Shown here: piece by piece, positions 1 to 8,028 of the stretch | Layout: every line of letters begins with the position of its first letter | Numbering within the stretch: position 1 is the first letter of the stretch | Assembly (NCBI RefSeq): GCF_005405885.1 | Contig: NZ_BJFL01000044.1 | Location: 1-32,003, forward strand | Origin: Gandjariella thermophila | Lineage (GTDB): Bacteria > Actinomycetota > Actinomycetes > Mycobacteriales > Pseudonocardiaceae | Direction of reading: 5' to 3' | DNA: 32,003 nt | The notes under the pieces: generated by a model | Seen by the model: only the letters and a program-made list of their open reading frames with translations | Database searches by the model: none | What the model was told of the DNA's origin: nothing | Program-made: the position numbers and the translations under genes

Positions 1-55
1 GCCGGGCCAGCTCCACGGCACGCTGCCGGAACTCGGCCGGGTGTGGTGCGGGCAT
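1..55 (-). CDS. IS3-family transposase OrfA, N-terminal part (runs off the left edge)
   Basis: Read leftwards from an ATG at 55, the frame begins MPAPHPAEFRQRAVELAR, the typical start of the helix-turn-helix OrfA protein of IS3-family elements, which binds the element's ends. An AGGAAGG ribosome site lies 9 bases upstream. An alternative in-frame ATG at 64 abuts that ribosome site and is less likely. Only 18 residues are inside the window, so nothing can be said about OrfB or about whether the element is intact. The identification rests on the residue pattern and on the terminal repeat 70 bases upstream. Confidence 0.7.
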   Translation of the reverse strand, partial: MPAPHPAEFRQRAVELAR

Positions 56-72
56 GCCAGACATCCTTCCTC

Positions 73-87
73 GTGACCAACGGTCAC
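73..87. repeat. Perfect 6-bp inverted repeat inside the IS end
   Basis: GTGACC and GGTCAC flank three bases (GTGACC-AAC-GGTCAC), 18 to 32 bases upstream of the OrfA ATG. It could be part of the OrfA promoter or a transposase-binding site in the subterminal region; the sequence alone does not tell which. Confidence 0.4.
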
Positions 88-123
88 CTCAGGTCAGGTG
101 TCCGGATCAGGGGGCCAAGCTCA

Positions 124-922
124 GCGTACGTGGCGAACCCGCCTCCTGGACGGAGGGCGCGGGGAATCGACCGTGGCCAAGGCGTACCGGTTGCTCCGGT
201 CGATCCTGAACACGGCGGTGGATGACGGCATGATCAAGCGGAATCCGTGCCGGATCAAGGGTGCGGACCGGGTGGACACGCCGGAACGCCCGTTCGCCAC
301 CGTGACCCAGGTCTATGCACTGGCGAAGCTCGTGCCGGCGCGGTACCGGGTGCTGATCCTCACGGCAGCGTTCACCGGTCTGCGGTGGAGCGAGCTGGTG
401 GGGCTTCGTCGGTCGGACATCGACCTGGACGCGGCGACGGTCCGGGTGCCGCGTCGGGTGGCCGAGCTGGACGACGGATCGATGGACGAGGGTTCCACGA
501 AGTCCTCGGCCGGCAAGCGCACGGTGGCGTTGCCACTGCTGGTTATGCCGGAGCTGCGTCGGCACCTAGCCGACTTCGTGGCTCCGGAAGGGGACGCCCT
601 GGTGTTCACCAGCCCGGAAGGCACGGGCCTGCGTCGCGGGAACTTCCGGCGCTCCGCGAAGTGGGACGAGAACAAGCGCAAGGCTGGGCTACCGGAGGAC
701 TTCCACTTTCACGACCTGCGGCACACCGGCAACCAGCTTGCAGCGGAGGCCGGGGCCAGCACGAAGGAGTTGATGCACCGGATGGGGCACTCCACCGTGC
801 GGGCCGCGCTGGTGTACCAGCACGCGACGAACAAGCGCGACCGGTACATCGCGGCGGAGATGAGCCGCCAGGCCAAGGCCGCGCTGGACAAGAAGAAGGG
901 CGGCCGGCGCGGCAAGGGCTAA
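124..922 (+). pseudogene. Tyrosine site-specific integrase, 5' end removed by the IS3 element
   Basis: The frame from 124 to the stop at 922 encodes the last ~265 residues of a phage- or plasmid-type tyrosine recombinase. It has the end of the core-binding domain (AKAYRLLRSILNTAV) and the whole catalytic domain: the first arginine in TGLRWSEL, a lysine in the beta hairpin after 'DEGSTKSSAGKR', the HDLRH box, the MGHST segment and the tyrosine in VYQHAT. The N-terminal arm-binding domain and the start are missing, and the frame opens inside the IS end (ATG at 98). It lies next to the 3' end of tRNA-Arg, the usual place for an integrase at its own attachment site. With the arm-binding domain lost the protein is probably inactive, although the catalytic residues are preserved. 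Confidence 0.8.
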
Positions 923-939
923 TCGCACGCTAATCGCAC
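918..939. repeat. Tandem 11-bp direct repeat at the integrase stop codon
   Basis: GCTAATCGCAC occurs twice back to back (918-928 and 929-939). The first copy contains the integrase TAA stop. Lying between an integrase gene and its attachment tRNA, such repeats are candidate arm-type integrase binding sites, but that is inference. Confidence 0.45.
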
Positions 940-992
940 GGGATCGGCGGCGGGGCCGGTCCAAGATCGGCCACAACCCCTCTGACCTGGGG

Positions 993-1012
993 TGCCCTCG
1001 GTAGGACTCGAA
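993..1012. other. Probable attachment-site core in the 3' part of tRNA-Arg
   Basis: Elements with tyrosine integrases commonly recombine within the T arm and acceptor stem of a tRNA gene and carry the integrase beside that end. Both conditions are met here: the integrase stop is 70 bp away and the tRNA 3' end points at it. The second copy of the core would lie to the left of the window, so its exact limits cannot be set. Confidence 0.35.
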
Positions 1013-1065
1013 CCTACGACACCCGATTTAGGAGATCGGTGCTCTATCCCCTGAGCTACGAGGGC
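993..1065 (-). tRNA. tRNA-Arg (anticodon CCT)
   Basis: On the minus strand the sequence folds as a complete cloverleaf: acceptor GCCCTCG/CGAGGGC, a D arm containing AGCTCAGGGGATAGAGC, anticodon stem CCGAT/ATCGG around loop CTCCTAA (anticodon CCT), and T arm GTAGG-TTCGAGT-CCTAC. The discriminator is A and the 3' CCA is not fully encoded. The length is 73 nt. Its 3' end faces the integrase remnant, so the gene is the likely attachment site of the element on the left. Confidence 0.95.
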
Positions 1066-1262
1066 GTGGGCGGAACGCCGGAGCGCCTGCCCGCAGTCAA
1101 GGGTATCTGGGGCGGTGGCGAAGGACGAACCGGGATCCGGCGGCCGGCTGGAGCAGCCGGGCGGGGCTGATCGGCGGGCATCGCAACATCGGTGGTCCGA
1201 CCCACGATGGCATGCGAGGCGGCTCGGACGCGGACGCCACGACGCCGGGGGAGAGGTGGGCG

Positions 1263-2330
1263 ATGGGCACGGACCCGTGGGCGCGGGCCAGACCGCAGCG
1301 CATGCGGCGCCTTCGGGGATGGTGGCGGCGCCGGCGGATGGACCGGGACGCGTGGATCGACCAGCCGCTCGGCGCCGAGGCGCTGGACGCGGAGCCGCCC
1401 GTCGCGCCGGAGCGGCCGGCCAGACCGACCGTCGTGGCCTCCGGAACGACCACGTTCAGCGTGTCGCTGCCCAGCTCGCTGGCGGGGCTCACGTTCGAGG
1501 CGCAGTTCACGGCGGACTGGGCGGAGGAGGACGGCGGCGGCCTCGGCCATCCCGATCCGGAGGCGGTGGTGCGGCACGCGGTGTGCGAGCGGGCCAGCCG
1601 GATCACCGCGCGGGCCTCGGTGACCGAGTACCAGCGGGTGCTCGACGAGCTGAACACGAGGCTCGGGTTCGCCGCGGAGGTGGAGGGCACCCGGCTGCGG
1701 GTGCGGTCGGTGCGCACCCGGCTGTCCGTGCATCCGGACCAGCTCGCGCTCGCCCAGCGGTTCGCCGAGGTGCAGCGGGCAAGGTCGGTGCGGGACGTGG
1801 AGCGGCGACTGGAGTTGGACGAGCTGCGCCACCTGCGCGACACGCTGCTCGCCGACCCGAGCAATGCGACCGTGTGGTGGTTCCGCCGTCACCAGGACGA
1901 GCCGGAGCGGATCCCGGAGATGGCTGAGCACTTCCACCGGGCGGCCGCGGCGATCGACGCGTCCCGCCGGCAGGCCGGCGAGCAGGTCGCGGCGGTGCTG
2001 GACGAGCTGCTTCGGGACACCGGGCGGGACGGCCCGTGGCAGCTTCTTCCGGTGCTACGGCACGCTCTGGACCGCCTCGGCCGACCCGACCTCGCCGCGC
2101 AGTTACCCCGCGCCGCGGAACGGTCGGAACCGGCCGAGGACGGGCGGGACGGCGCGGGCGGCCGGCACCGGGTGACCGACCAGGGTGCGCCCGAGGACGC
2201 GGAAGCCACGGAGCCGCGCGAAGCACCGGCGGAGGGTACGGGAGAGCCGAGCGCGGGCACGGGACAGTCGGGGGAGGTCGCGGAACCCTCCGGGGAGGGC
2301 ACGGGGCAACCGGGGGAGACGGCTGGCTGA
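1263..2330 (+). CDS. Hypothetical protein with an SPFH/band-7-like segment
   Basis: 355 residues, soluble, no signal peptide or membrane span. The N-terminus is rich in Arg and Trp (RMRRLRGWWRRRRMDRD). A central part of about 250 residues, beginning near SGTTTFSVSLPSSLAGLTF and followed by long helices rich in Arg, Glu and Leu with a WWFRRH motif, resembles actinobacterial proteins that carry a membrane-associated SPFH (band 7) module. The last ~70 residues are a low-complexity Glu/Gly/Pro/Thr tail. I chose the ATG at 1263 because GGGGGAGAGG lies just upstream; an ATG at 1212 in the same frame has no such site. It stands alone between tRNA-Arg and a convergent hydrolase gene. The function is unknown, and the SPFH likeness is an impression of pattern, not a proven match. 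Confidence 0.7.
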   Translation: MGTDPWARARPQRMRRLRGWWRRRRMDRDAWIDQPLGAEALDAEPPVAPERPARPTVVASGTTTFSVSLPSSLAGLTFEAQFTADWAEEDGGGLGHPDPEAVVRHAVCERASRITARASVTEYQRVLDELNTRLGFAAEVEGTRLRVRSVRTRLSVHPDQLALAQRFAEVQRARSVRDVERRLELDELRHLRDTLLADPSNATVWWFRRHQDEPERIPEMAEHFHRAAAAIDASRRQAGEQVAAVLDELLRDTGRDGPWQLLPVLRHALDRLGRPDLAAQLPRAAERSEPAEDGRDGAGGRHRVTDQGAPEDAEATEPREAPAEGTGEPSAGTGQSGEVAEPSGEGTGQPGETAG

Positions 2331-2334
2331 GGGT

Positions 2335-2376
2335 GCGTCCGGCGGGCCGGGCGTGCGGGGCCGGCCCACCGGACGC
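2335..2376. terminator. Stem-loop terminator between convergent genes
   Basis: Arms 2335-2348 (GCGTCCGGCGGGCC) and 2363-2376 (GGCCCACCGGACGC) pair over 14 bp with one mismatch around a 14-base loop. It begins 5 bases after the stop at 2330 and could serve both converging genes. There is no T-run, as is common for actinomycete terminators. Confidence 0.55.
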
Positions 2377-2465
2377 GGTCGGTGGCTGGCGCGGGGGCCG
2401 GATCGGTGCGGCCGCCGCGATGGCGGGTCGGCGACGGGCCCGGTGCGCCAGCAGGAGTGGCCCGG

Positions 2466-5324
2466 TCAGGGCCGGTGTGCGGGGAACTGCACGACCTGCT
2501 GGTAGGTCGGCCGGTTCTGCCAGCCGATGGTGCCGTCCGTGATGCCGCCGAGCGGCCGCTGGATGATGGCGTCGGCGCACCACTGGTCGCCGGCGGCGCA
2601 GTCGGCGTCGCCGGGGTAGACCTGGTTGGCCGGCTCGGCCGCGGCCTGCCGCAACGTGTCCAGCAGCATCTGCCGGCACGCGGCCAGGTCGCCACCACCG
2701 CAGAACGGCCGGTCGAAGCCGCCCGGTACGCGCTCACCGAGCACCGCGCGCAGATCCTTGTCCACATAGGACCACCAGCCGAACTGGAACGACGATCCCT
2801 TGTGCGGCTGGGTCTCGTTGACGTTCACCGAGTCGCCCGCCGGGCCGGTCTGCCCACCGGACGGCGACTCGTTGATCTGCAGCACGGACAGCATCGCGGC
2901 GAACGCGTCGTCGCCCATGCCCGGCCGGAACTCCGCCGCCACCAGAAGCGGCCACCAGGCGTCCATCGTCCGGATCGCATCGGCGTCCAGATAGGAGTGG
3001 CCGCCGGCGGCCGCGGCCCTACGGTGCGCGCCGGAGCGCTGCCAGCCCGTCAGCTCGCGGACCACGGCGGCCAGCTTCGGGTCGGTGACCGGCGCGCTGC
3101 CGATCACGCGGAGCAGCTCCGGCAGCACGTCCTCGCCGCGCAGGTCCACGTTGGCCGCGTCCTCCATGGCACGGGTGAGCGCCGCCCGGGTCACCGGCCG
3201 CCCGCTCGCCACCAGAGCCCTCACCCGGTCGTCGAGCAGGTTCACCCGGTGCACCGGCCCGTTGCCGTAGCCGGCCGAGGCGTAGTCCAGCGCCTGCTTG
3301 TTGTTCCAGCTCACGTAGTAGTCCTGGTTCATCGAGTTCGGGTGGGCCGACGCCGGCGTGCCGGTGGCGGTGTTCGTCGCGGGGTCCCAGCCGCGCCACT
3401 CGTACGCCGGCTCCGCCCTGGTGGGCAGGTTGGGGTCGGCGCCGGGCGCGCGCACCGGGTTGGCGCCGGAGTTGAAGTACGCGGTGTCCCGGGAGTCCAC
3501 GTAGAACCAGTTGAACGTGTAGCCGATGTCCGCCGCGGCGCGCTGGAAGTCCCGGGCGGAGCGCACGAAGCTGGGATCGTTGAGTTCCTGGAAGCCGATC
3601 GCCGAGTCCGCCTCGTGCTGGTAAGTGGAGCGCAGGCTGGTGAACGCGACCGGCTTGCCGGCCACGGTTCCGCGGGAGGCCACCAGGCCGTACCGGGTGC
3701 GCTCGACGATCAGTTTGTACGAGCCGGGCGGAGTCTGGTCGGCCACCGTCGGCTGCCAGGCGTCGTCGCGTTCCAGGTGCTCCATGGGCAGGCACTCGCC
3801 GTGGAACAGGTAGTGCTCGGAGTCCCTGGTGGCCGGTGCGCCACCGGGTTCGCACAGCGGGACGGCGAACGTGTCGGTGATGTCCTGGGCGGCGGTGGTC
3901 GCGCTCCACGCGTAGTCCTGGCCGCGGCCCAGCTGCACGTACATGCTGGTGCCGGCGAACGCGACGCCGCGGGCGCTGATGCCGGGTCCCTGCAACTCCT
4001 CCAGCATCAGCAACTGCGGGGCGAAGTACCCGGTCTGCGGGCCGAACACGGCAACCGGGTGGCCCGTGTCGCTGTGCGCGGCCGAGACCACCAGCGCGTT
4101 GGACATCCCGTGCTTCGGGTTGTCCAGCAGGTGGGCGGGGAGCACGCCGCCGTTGAAGATGCCGCGGGCCGCGTCCAGGCCGCTGCCGCGCGCGCCCTTC
4201 GGCACCGCCGGCGCCCTCGCGCCACTGGCGGCGGAGCCGGTCGGGTCGTAGACGATCGGTTGCGGGGTCACCGATCCCGGGTCGGGCATGGCCACGCCCG
4301 GCGCGCCGGCGGGCGCGTCCCCGTACGGGAAGCGCTGGCCGTCGTGCAGGGTGAGCACCGCCTCGGGGTCGTTGCGCTCCCGGAACGCCTGCCACAGCCG
4401 GTCGCCCTCCTCCGGCCCGTACCTGGCGTCGAGGGCCAGCTTGGCCAGGGCGGACTGCACCTCGCCGCCGCCTCCGGTGCCGAACAGCGCGCCGACCACC
4501 GAGGCGATCGCGATGGTGTCGGTGACGGTGAAGTGCTCCGGCCCACCGGCGTTGGTGATCGCGTCGGCGTGCCCGGTGAGCACGTACTCGCCCGGAAAGT
4601 CGCGGTCGGAGTGGGACCGGTCGATGTAGGCGTTGATCCCGTCAACGTAGGCGGTGACGTCGGCGAGCAACTGCTGCCCGCGCGGCCCGGACCGGGCCAG
4701 CCGGTCGACCTGGGCCCGCAGGTCGGCCTCGGTGTACGGTGCCTGCCGCCAGAACGCCTGCTCGAGTTCCCGGTTGGCCGGGGCCCCGCCGGCGAAGGCG
4801 CTCAGCTCGCCGCGGCCGACGTGCCGGAACACGTCCATCAGCCACAGCCGATCGTTGGCGGCCGCGTACCCGGCGCCGAACTCGGTGCCGTACCGGGTGG
4901 TGCCGGTGATGTGCGGCACGCCGAACGACCTGTCCCGCACGATGGTCACGTCGGGCCGGGGCCGGGTGACACTCTCCACCGCCTCGGCCGGGACGCCGAA
5001 GGAGGCGTCGCCGAAGAACCGGGCGAGCTGGTCGTCGGTCAGGCCGCCGTAGTGGTAGAGCAGCTGGTCGTAGCGGCCGAGCTGGTCGTCGGTGTGCGGC
5101 GGGCGGGTGCCGAGCAGCCGGTTGCCGATGATGTCGACGAGCGTGGCGTTGCCGTTCTCGCCGGGCGGGAGCACGTCCCGGCACTGGCCGGCGCAGTAGT
5201 CGGGCGGGGCCGCGGAGGACGCGGACGCCGGTGACTCGGCGAGCCCCAGCACCGCGCCGGTGGTGAGTGCCACGGATAACGCCACGACGGCACGGGGCCG
5301 GGGGCCGCGGATGGACGCCATCAT
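2466..5324 (-). CDS. Secreted penicillin-acylase-family Ntn-hydrolase
   Basis: 952 residues, within the usual size for actinomycete members. It has a cleavable signal peptide (about residues 1-36: RPRA, a hydrophobic core, then ASAS-type cleavage). The alpha-chain region (about 125-390) contains RDRSFGVPHITG, YGTEFGAGYAAANDRLWLMD and GRGELSAF, all typical of the family. The catalytic N-terminal serine exposed by self-cleavage is most likely Ser408 in HGMSNALVVSAAHSDTG, and the beta chain follows with FGPQTGYFAPQLLMLEEL. Such enzymes hydrolyse amide bonds of beta-lactams, acyl-homoserine lactones or lipopeptides after export and maturation into two chains; the substrate cannot be told from sequence. 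The start is a double ATG (5324/5321) behind a GAGGAGA ribosome site. It is monocistronic. Confidence 0.88.
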   Translation of the reverse strand: MMASIRGPRPRAVVALSVALTTGAVLGLAESPASASSAAPPDYCAGQCRDVLPPGENGNATLVDIIGNRLLGTRPPHTDDQLGRYDQLLYHYGGLTDDQLARFFGDASFGVPAEAVESVTRPRPDVTIVRDRSFGVPHITGTTRYGTEFGAGYAAANDRLWLMDVFRHVGRGELSAFAGGAPANRELEQAFWRQAPYTEADLRAQVDRLARSGPRGQQLLADVTAYVDGINAYIDRSHSDRDFPGEYVLTGHADAITNAGGPEHFTVTDTIAIASVVGALFGTGGGGEVQSALAKLALDARYGPEEGDRLWQAFRERNDPEAVLTLHDGQRFPYGDAPAGAPGVAMPDPGSVTPQPIVYDPTGSAASGARAPAVPKGARGSGLDAARGIFNGGVLPAHLLDNPKHGMSNALVVSAAHSDTGHPVAVFGPQTGYFAPQLLMLEELQGPGISARGVAFAGTSMYVQLGRGQDYAWSATTAAQDITDTFAVPLCEPGGAPATRDSEHYLFHGECLPMEHLERDDAWQPTVADQTPPGSYKLIVERTRYGLVASRGTVAGKPVAFTSLRSTYQHEADSAIGFQELNDPSFVRSARDFQRAAADIGYTFNWFYVDSRDTAYFNSGANPVRAPGADPNLPTRAEPAYEWRGWDPATNTATGTPASAHPNSMNQDYYVSWNNKQALDYASAGYGNGPVHRVNLLDDRVRALVASGRPVTRAALTRAMEDAANVDLRGEDVLPELLRVIGSAPVTDPKLAAVVRELTGWQRSGAHRRAAAAGGHSYLDADAIRTMDAWWPLLVAAEFRPGMGDDAFAAMLSVLQINESPSGGQTGPAGDSVNVNETQPHKGSSFQFGWWSYVDKDLRAVLGERVPGGFDRPFCGGGDLAACRQMLLDTLRQAAAEPANQVYPGDADCAAGDQWCADAIIQRPLGGITDGTIGWQNRPTYQQVVQFPAHRP

Positions 5325-5689
5325 CGGTTCTCCTCTTCGAGAGCCTGCGGCTGCGCCTGTGGCGAAGGTTACTTGCCGGTAGTGTTACGCGAAAGCCCTT
5401 CACCTTTCACAGTCACTCGAATGGTCTAAGGCTGGCGGGGGCCGTTCCCGACCCCCGGACGGGGACGAACGGGTGCGCCCGCCGGCTCCGGTCGGGCGTG
5501 AATCGAGCGCCATTCGACGGAACGAAAGTGGGCAAACTGTCAACAGTTACCCTTCCCGCGTTCCCGGTACCCCTGTTGGGCAAATGTTCGCCCGAGTGGT
5601 GAGATAACACCGCGATAACCCGCATACGCGTGTGAGTGCGCGATGCTGGTTCCGGGGCAAAAGCTCAACGCCGAATCGGGGAGGGCGTC
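5325..5689. promoter_or_regulatory. 365-bp divergent intergenic region: hydrolase (left) and response regulator (right)
   Basis: No gene is seen here. It holds the promoters of both divergent neighbours. Visible elements are two GTTAC half-sites in TTACTTGCCGGTAGTGTTAC (5370-5389), on the hydrolase side, and a 14-bp near-palindrome AACTGTCAACAGTT (5535-5548), nearer the response regulator. The latter contains TTGACA on the minus strand, but no convincing -10 follows at 17-18 bp. Either motif may be a regulator site. I cannot place a promoter with confidence. Confidence 0.4.
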
Positions 5690-6337
5690 GTGATCAAGGT
5701 GATCCTGGCCGACGACGAGGACCTGGTCCGTTCCGGGCTGCGCATGATTCTCGGCAGCGCAGGGGACATCGAGGTGGTCGCGGAATGCGACGACGGCCAC
5801 CTGGTCGCCGAGCTGGCCCGCCAGCACCGGCCGCACGTCGCGCTGCTGGACATCCGGATGAGGTCGTTCGACGGCCTGGCCGCGCTGCGCCGGCTGCGCG
5901 CGCTGCCCGAGCCGCCCCGGGTGGCCATGCTGACCACGTTCGACGTTGACGAGTACGTCAGCGAGGCGCTCCGGCTGGGCGCCAGCGGCTTCCTGCTCAA
6001 GGACACCGAGCCGGAACAGTTGGTGCGCGCCGTGCGGGACCTGGCGGCGGGCGGTGCGGTACTCGATCCGGGCGTGGCGGCGAGGGTGCTTGCCGCGGTC
6101 GCCGACGGGGAACGCGCCGCCGAACCGGCCCGCCGGTTGCTCGCCTCCCTCTCCGACCGGGAGCGCGAGGTCCTCACGCTGATCGGGCAGGGCATGTCCA
6201 ACGCGGAGATCGGCGCGTCGCTGCACCTTTCCGAGGCGACGGTGAAGGGATACGTGTCCTCGGTGCTGGGCAAGATCGGCGCGGTGAACCGGGTGCAGGC
6301 CGCTCTGGTCGCGTTTCGGGGCGGGCTGATCGCCTGA
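5690..6337 (+). CDS. NarL/LuxR-family response regulator (orphan)
   Basis: 215 residues with an N-terminal receiver domain (acidic pocket Asp8/Asp9, phospho-acceptor Asp54 in ALLDIRMRSFDG, Thr in MLTTFD, Lys in FLLKD) and a C-terminal LuxR-type helix-turn-helix (LSDREREVLTLIGQGMSN ... LHLSEATVKGYVSSVLGKI). It is a DNA-binding regulator switched by phosphorylation. The GTG at 5690 is preceded by GGGGAGGG and starts directly at VIKVILADDE, so the in-frame ATG at 5636 is rejected. Regulators of this kind are normally encoded beside a DesK-type histidine kinase; none lies here. The neighbours are a divergent secreted hydrolase and a convergent GGDEF protein, so the divergent hydrolase gene is a plausible target, by position only. 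Confidence 0.9.
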   Translation: MIKVILADDEDLVRSGLRMILGSAGDIEVVAECDDGHLVAELARQHRPHVALLDIRMRSFDGLAALRRLRALPEPPRVAMLTTFDVDEYVSEALRLGASGFLLKDTEPEQLVRAVRDLAAGGAVLDPGVAARVLAAVADGERAAEPARRLLASLSDREREVLTLIGQGMSNAEIGASLHLSEATVKGYVSSVLGKIGAVNRVQAALVAFRGGLIA

Positions 6338-6461
6338 CGAAAGGAAACCGGCCGCCGACCGCGACAGCACCGGGAACGCCCGACCAATCCGGAGTTCGGG
6401 AAATGCCGCCATCTGCTCGAGTGAAAACGGCCGAACGGGCTAGCGAGCGTCGGCGGTGCCT

Positions 6462-7958
6462 TCAGCGGCCGGAGGCGAGTTCGGTTTCGGGGACCGGCGG
6501 ATGCACCTCGACGCGGTTCCGGCCGCCCCGCTTCGCCCGGTACAGCGCGATGTCCGCGGCGGCGAACAGCTTGTCCAGCGACCCGGGACCGGCGGCCACG
6601 CCGATGCTCACCGTGGGCCGGCGGGTGCCGCCGAGCATGATCGTCCAGTCGTGCTCGTCGACCGCCGCGCGGATCCGCTCGGCCACCGCGGGCCCGGCGT
6701 GCCGGTCGTCGCTGGTGTCGCCGAGCAGCACCACGAACTCGTCCCCGGCCCAGCGGGCGACCAGGTCGTCGGCCCGGCACTCGCGGCGCAGCAGCTTCGC
6801 GATCTCCCGCAGCGCGGCATCCCCGGCCGCGTGCCCGGCCACGTCGTTGACGCCCTTGAACCAGTCGACGTCCACCAGCACCAGCCACGGCACCCGGCCG
6901 CGCCCCACGGTGCGCGCCAGCAGGCCGGGCGCGGTGCGTTCCAGCCCGAGCCGGTTGGCCAGCCCGGTGAGCGGGTCCCGGGCTGCGGCTTCCTGCGCCT
7001 CCATCGCCAGCCGCTGCGCCTGCACCGCGATCCGCCGCTGCTCCAGCGCCTGCCCCAACCCCTCCTGCAGGGTCTCCACGGCCTTGGTGGTGGCGGTGAC
7101 GCTGCGCCGCAGTGCGGTGGACTCGCCGACCGCGTCACCCATCTCCACGCACACGTCCGCGAGGTCCAGGGAGAACCGAAGCAGCAGCGCGGTGTCGTTG
7201 ATCCGCTCCGCCTCGGTGACGGCGCGGCTGGCCAGCGTCCGGGACCGGACCAGGTCGCCCCGGGCCCGGCAGACCACGCTGAGCACCCAGTTCCCCACCG
7301 AGACCGCCCACCGGTCGCCGGCCTCCATGCCCAGCCGCATCGTGCGGTTGGCCATCTCCTCGGCGGCGTCCAACTCACCCAGCCCGGCGAGTGACCGGCT
7401 CAGCGCGCCGAGCAGGCCCCGGTAGACGAAGCCGGCGTTGACCAGCGTCCGCCCCTCCTCCAGGTACGCCCTGGCCTCCCGGAAGATCGGTTCCGCGGCG
7501 CTCACCGGGCCGTCCATCGCGCGGAAGTTCAACGTGCCGCCGAGCCGTTGCAGCGCGCCGGCCAGCACGTCCGGGTCGCCGGCGCGGCGGGCCACCTTCA
7601 CCGCCAGGCGCAGCAGGTCCAGCGCGGCCCTGCGGTGCCCGATGCCCTCCAGCAGGTAGCCCAGCGAGGCGAGGGTGTGCGCGGCGGCCGGGCTGGTGGG
7701 CAGTTCGGAGTCCAGGTCGGTCCAGCCCTCGGCGGCCAGTTCCAGGGCAAGCGGGATGCGGCCCAGCCGCCAGGCCAGGATGGCCCGGTTGACCAGCACC
7801 GCGGAGCGCTGCCACCGGTCCGCGCCCGGCGGGGTCTTCGCCACCACCTGGTCGAAGAGCGTGTTGGCCTCCGGCAGGCGGCCGGCGTTGAGCAGTGACC
7901 GCACCACCTGGTCCTGCTGCGGGATGGGCCCCGCCACCGGCCGGTTGTCCTGCTCCAC
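6462..7958 (-). CDS. TPR-repeat diguanylate cyclase (GGDEF domain)
   Basis: About 498 residues. The N-terminal ~310 residues are helical repeats of the TPR kind (for example NRAILAWRLGRIPLALELAAEGW and RRAALDLLRLAVKVARRAG). A short coiled linker leads to a GGDEF domain starting at DPLTGLANR. The active-site motif is AGDEF (about residues 404-408), an accepted variant of GGDEF, and an RxxD product-inhibition site (RADD) lies exactly five residues before it, so the enzyme looks competent to make cyclic di-GMP from two GTP and to be feedback-inhibited. There is no EAL domain and no membrane span; the TPR part probably senses a partner protein. I placed the start at the GTG at 7958 because longer starts would run deep into bluB. 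The gene follows bluB at ~70 bp. Confidence 0.85.
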   Translation of the reverse strand: MEQDNRPVAGPIPQQDQVVRSLLNAGRLPEANTLFDQVVAKTPPGADRWQRSAVLVNRAILAWRLGRIPLALELAAEGWTDLDSELPTSPAAAHTLASLGYLLEGIGHRRAALDLLRLAVKVARRAGDPDVLAGALQRLGGTLNFRAMDGPVSAAEPIFREARAYLEEGRTLVNAGFVYRGLLGALSRSLAGLGELDAAEEMANRTMRLGMEAGDRWAVSVGNWVLSVVCRARGDLVRSRTLASRAVTEAERINDTALLLRFSLDLADVCVEMGDAVGESTALRRSVTATTKAVETLQEGLGQALEQRRIAVQAQRLAMEAQEAAARDPLTGLANRLGLERTAPGLLARTVGRGRVPWLVLVDVDWFKGVNDVAGHAAGDAALREIAKLLRRECRADDLVARWAGDEFVVLLGDTSDDRHAGPAVAERIRAAVDEHDWTIMLGGTRRPTVSIGVAAGPGSLDKLFAAADIALYRAKRGGRNRVEVHPPVPETELASGR

Positions 7959-8028
7959 TCCGCCTCGACACTCCCCAGTCGCTCGCCGCGCCGACGCGTT
8001 GCGCCACGTCCGCCCGGCTGGCCTCAGG

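Larger units (their letters stand above)
1..123 (-). mobile_element. End of an IS3-family insertion sequence
   Basis: The element reads leftwards. Its terminus, on the minus strand, starts TGAGCTTGGCCCCCTGATCC at 123; a TGA-led terminal repeat of this kind is usual for actinobacterial IS3 elements. It lies about 70 bases before the OrfA start. Immediately right of 123 the sequence switches to integrase coding sequence that lacks its own start, so the element is inserted in the integrase gene. The other end and the target duplication are outside the window. Confidence 0.65.

Noticed and set aside
2758-2766. A third TTGTCCACA DnaA box
   Set aside because: It lies singly inside the acylase coding sequence and is expected by chance. 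Only the intergenic pair at 26656-26684 is reported.
2382-5234. A 950-residue open frame antisense to the penicillin-acylase gene
   Set aside because: It is a by-product of high GC, is rich in Arg, Gly, Val and His without domains, and the opposite strand encodes a clear secreted enzyme.
5542-5548. TTGACA on the minus strand as a promoter for the acylase gene
   Set aside because: No -10-like hexamer occurs at 16-18 bp, and it would give a leader of more than 180 bases. The palindrome containing it is a better reading.
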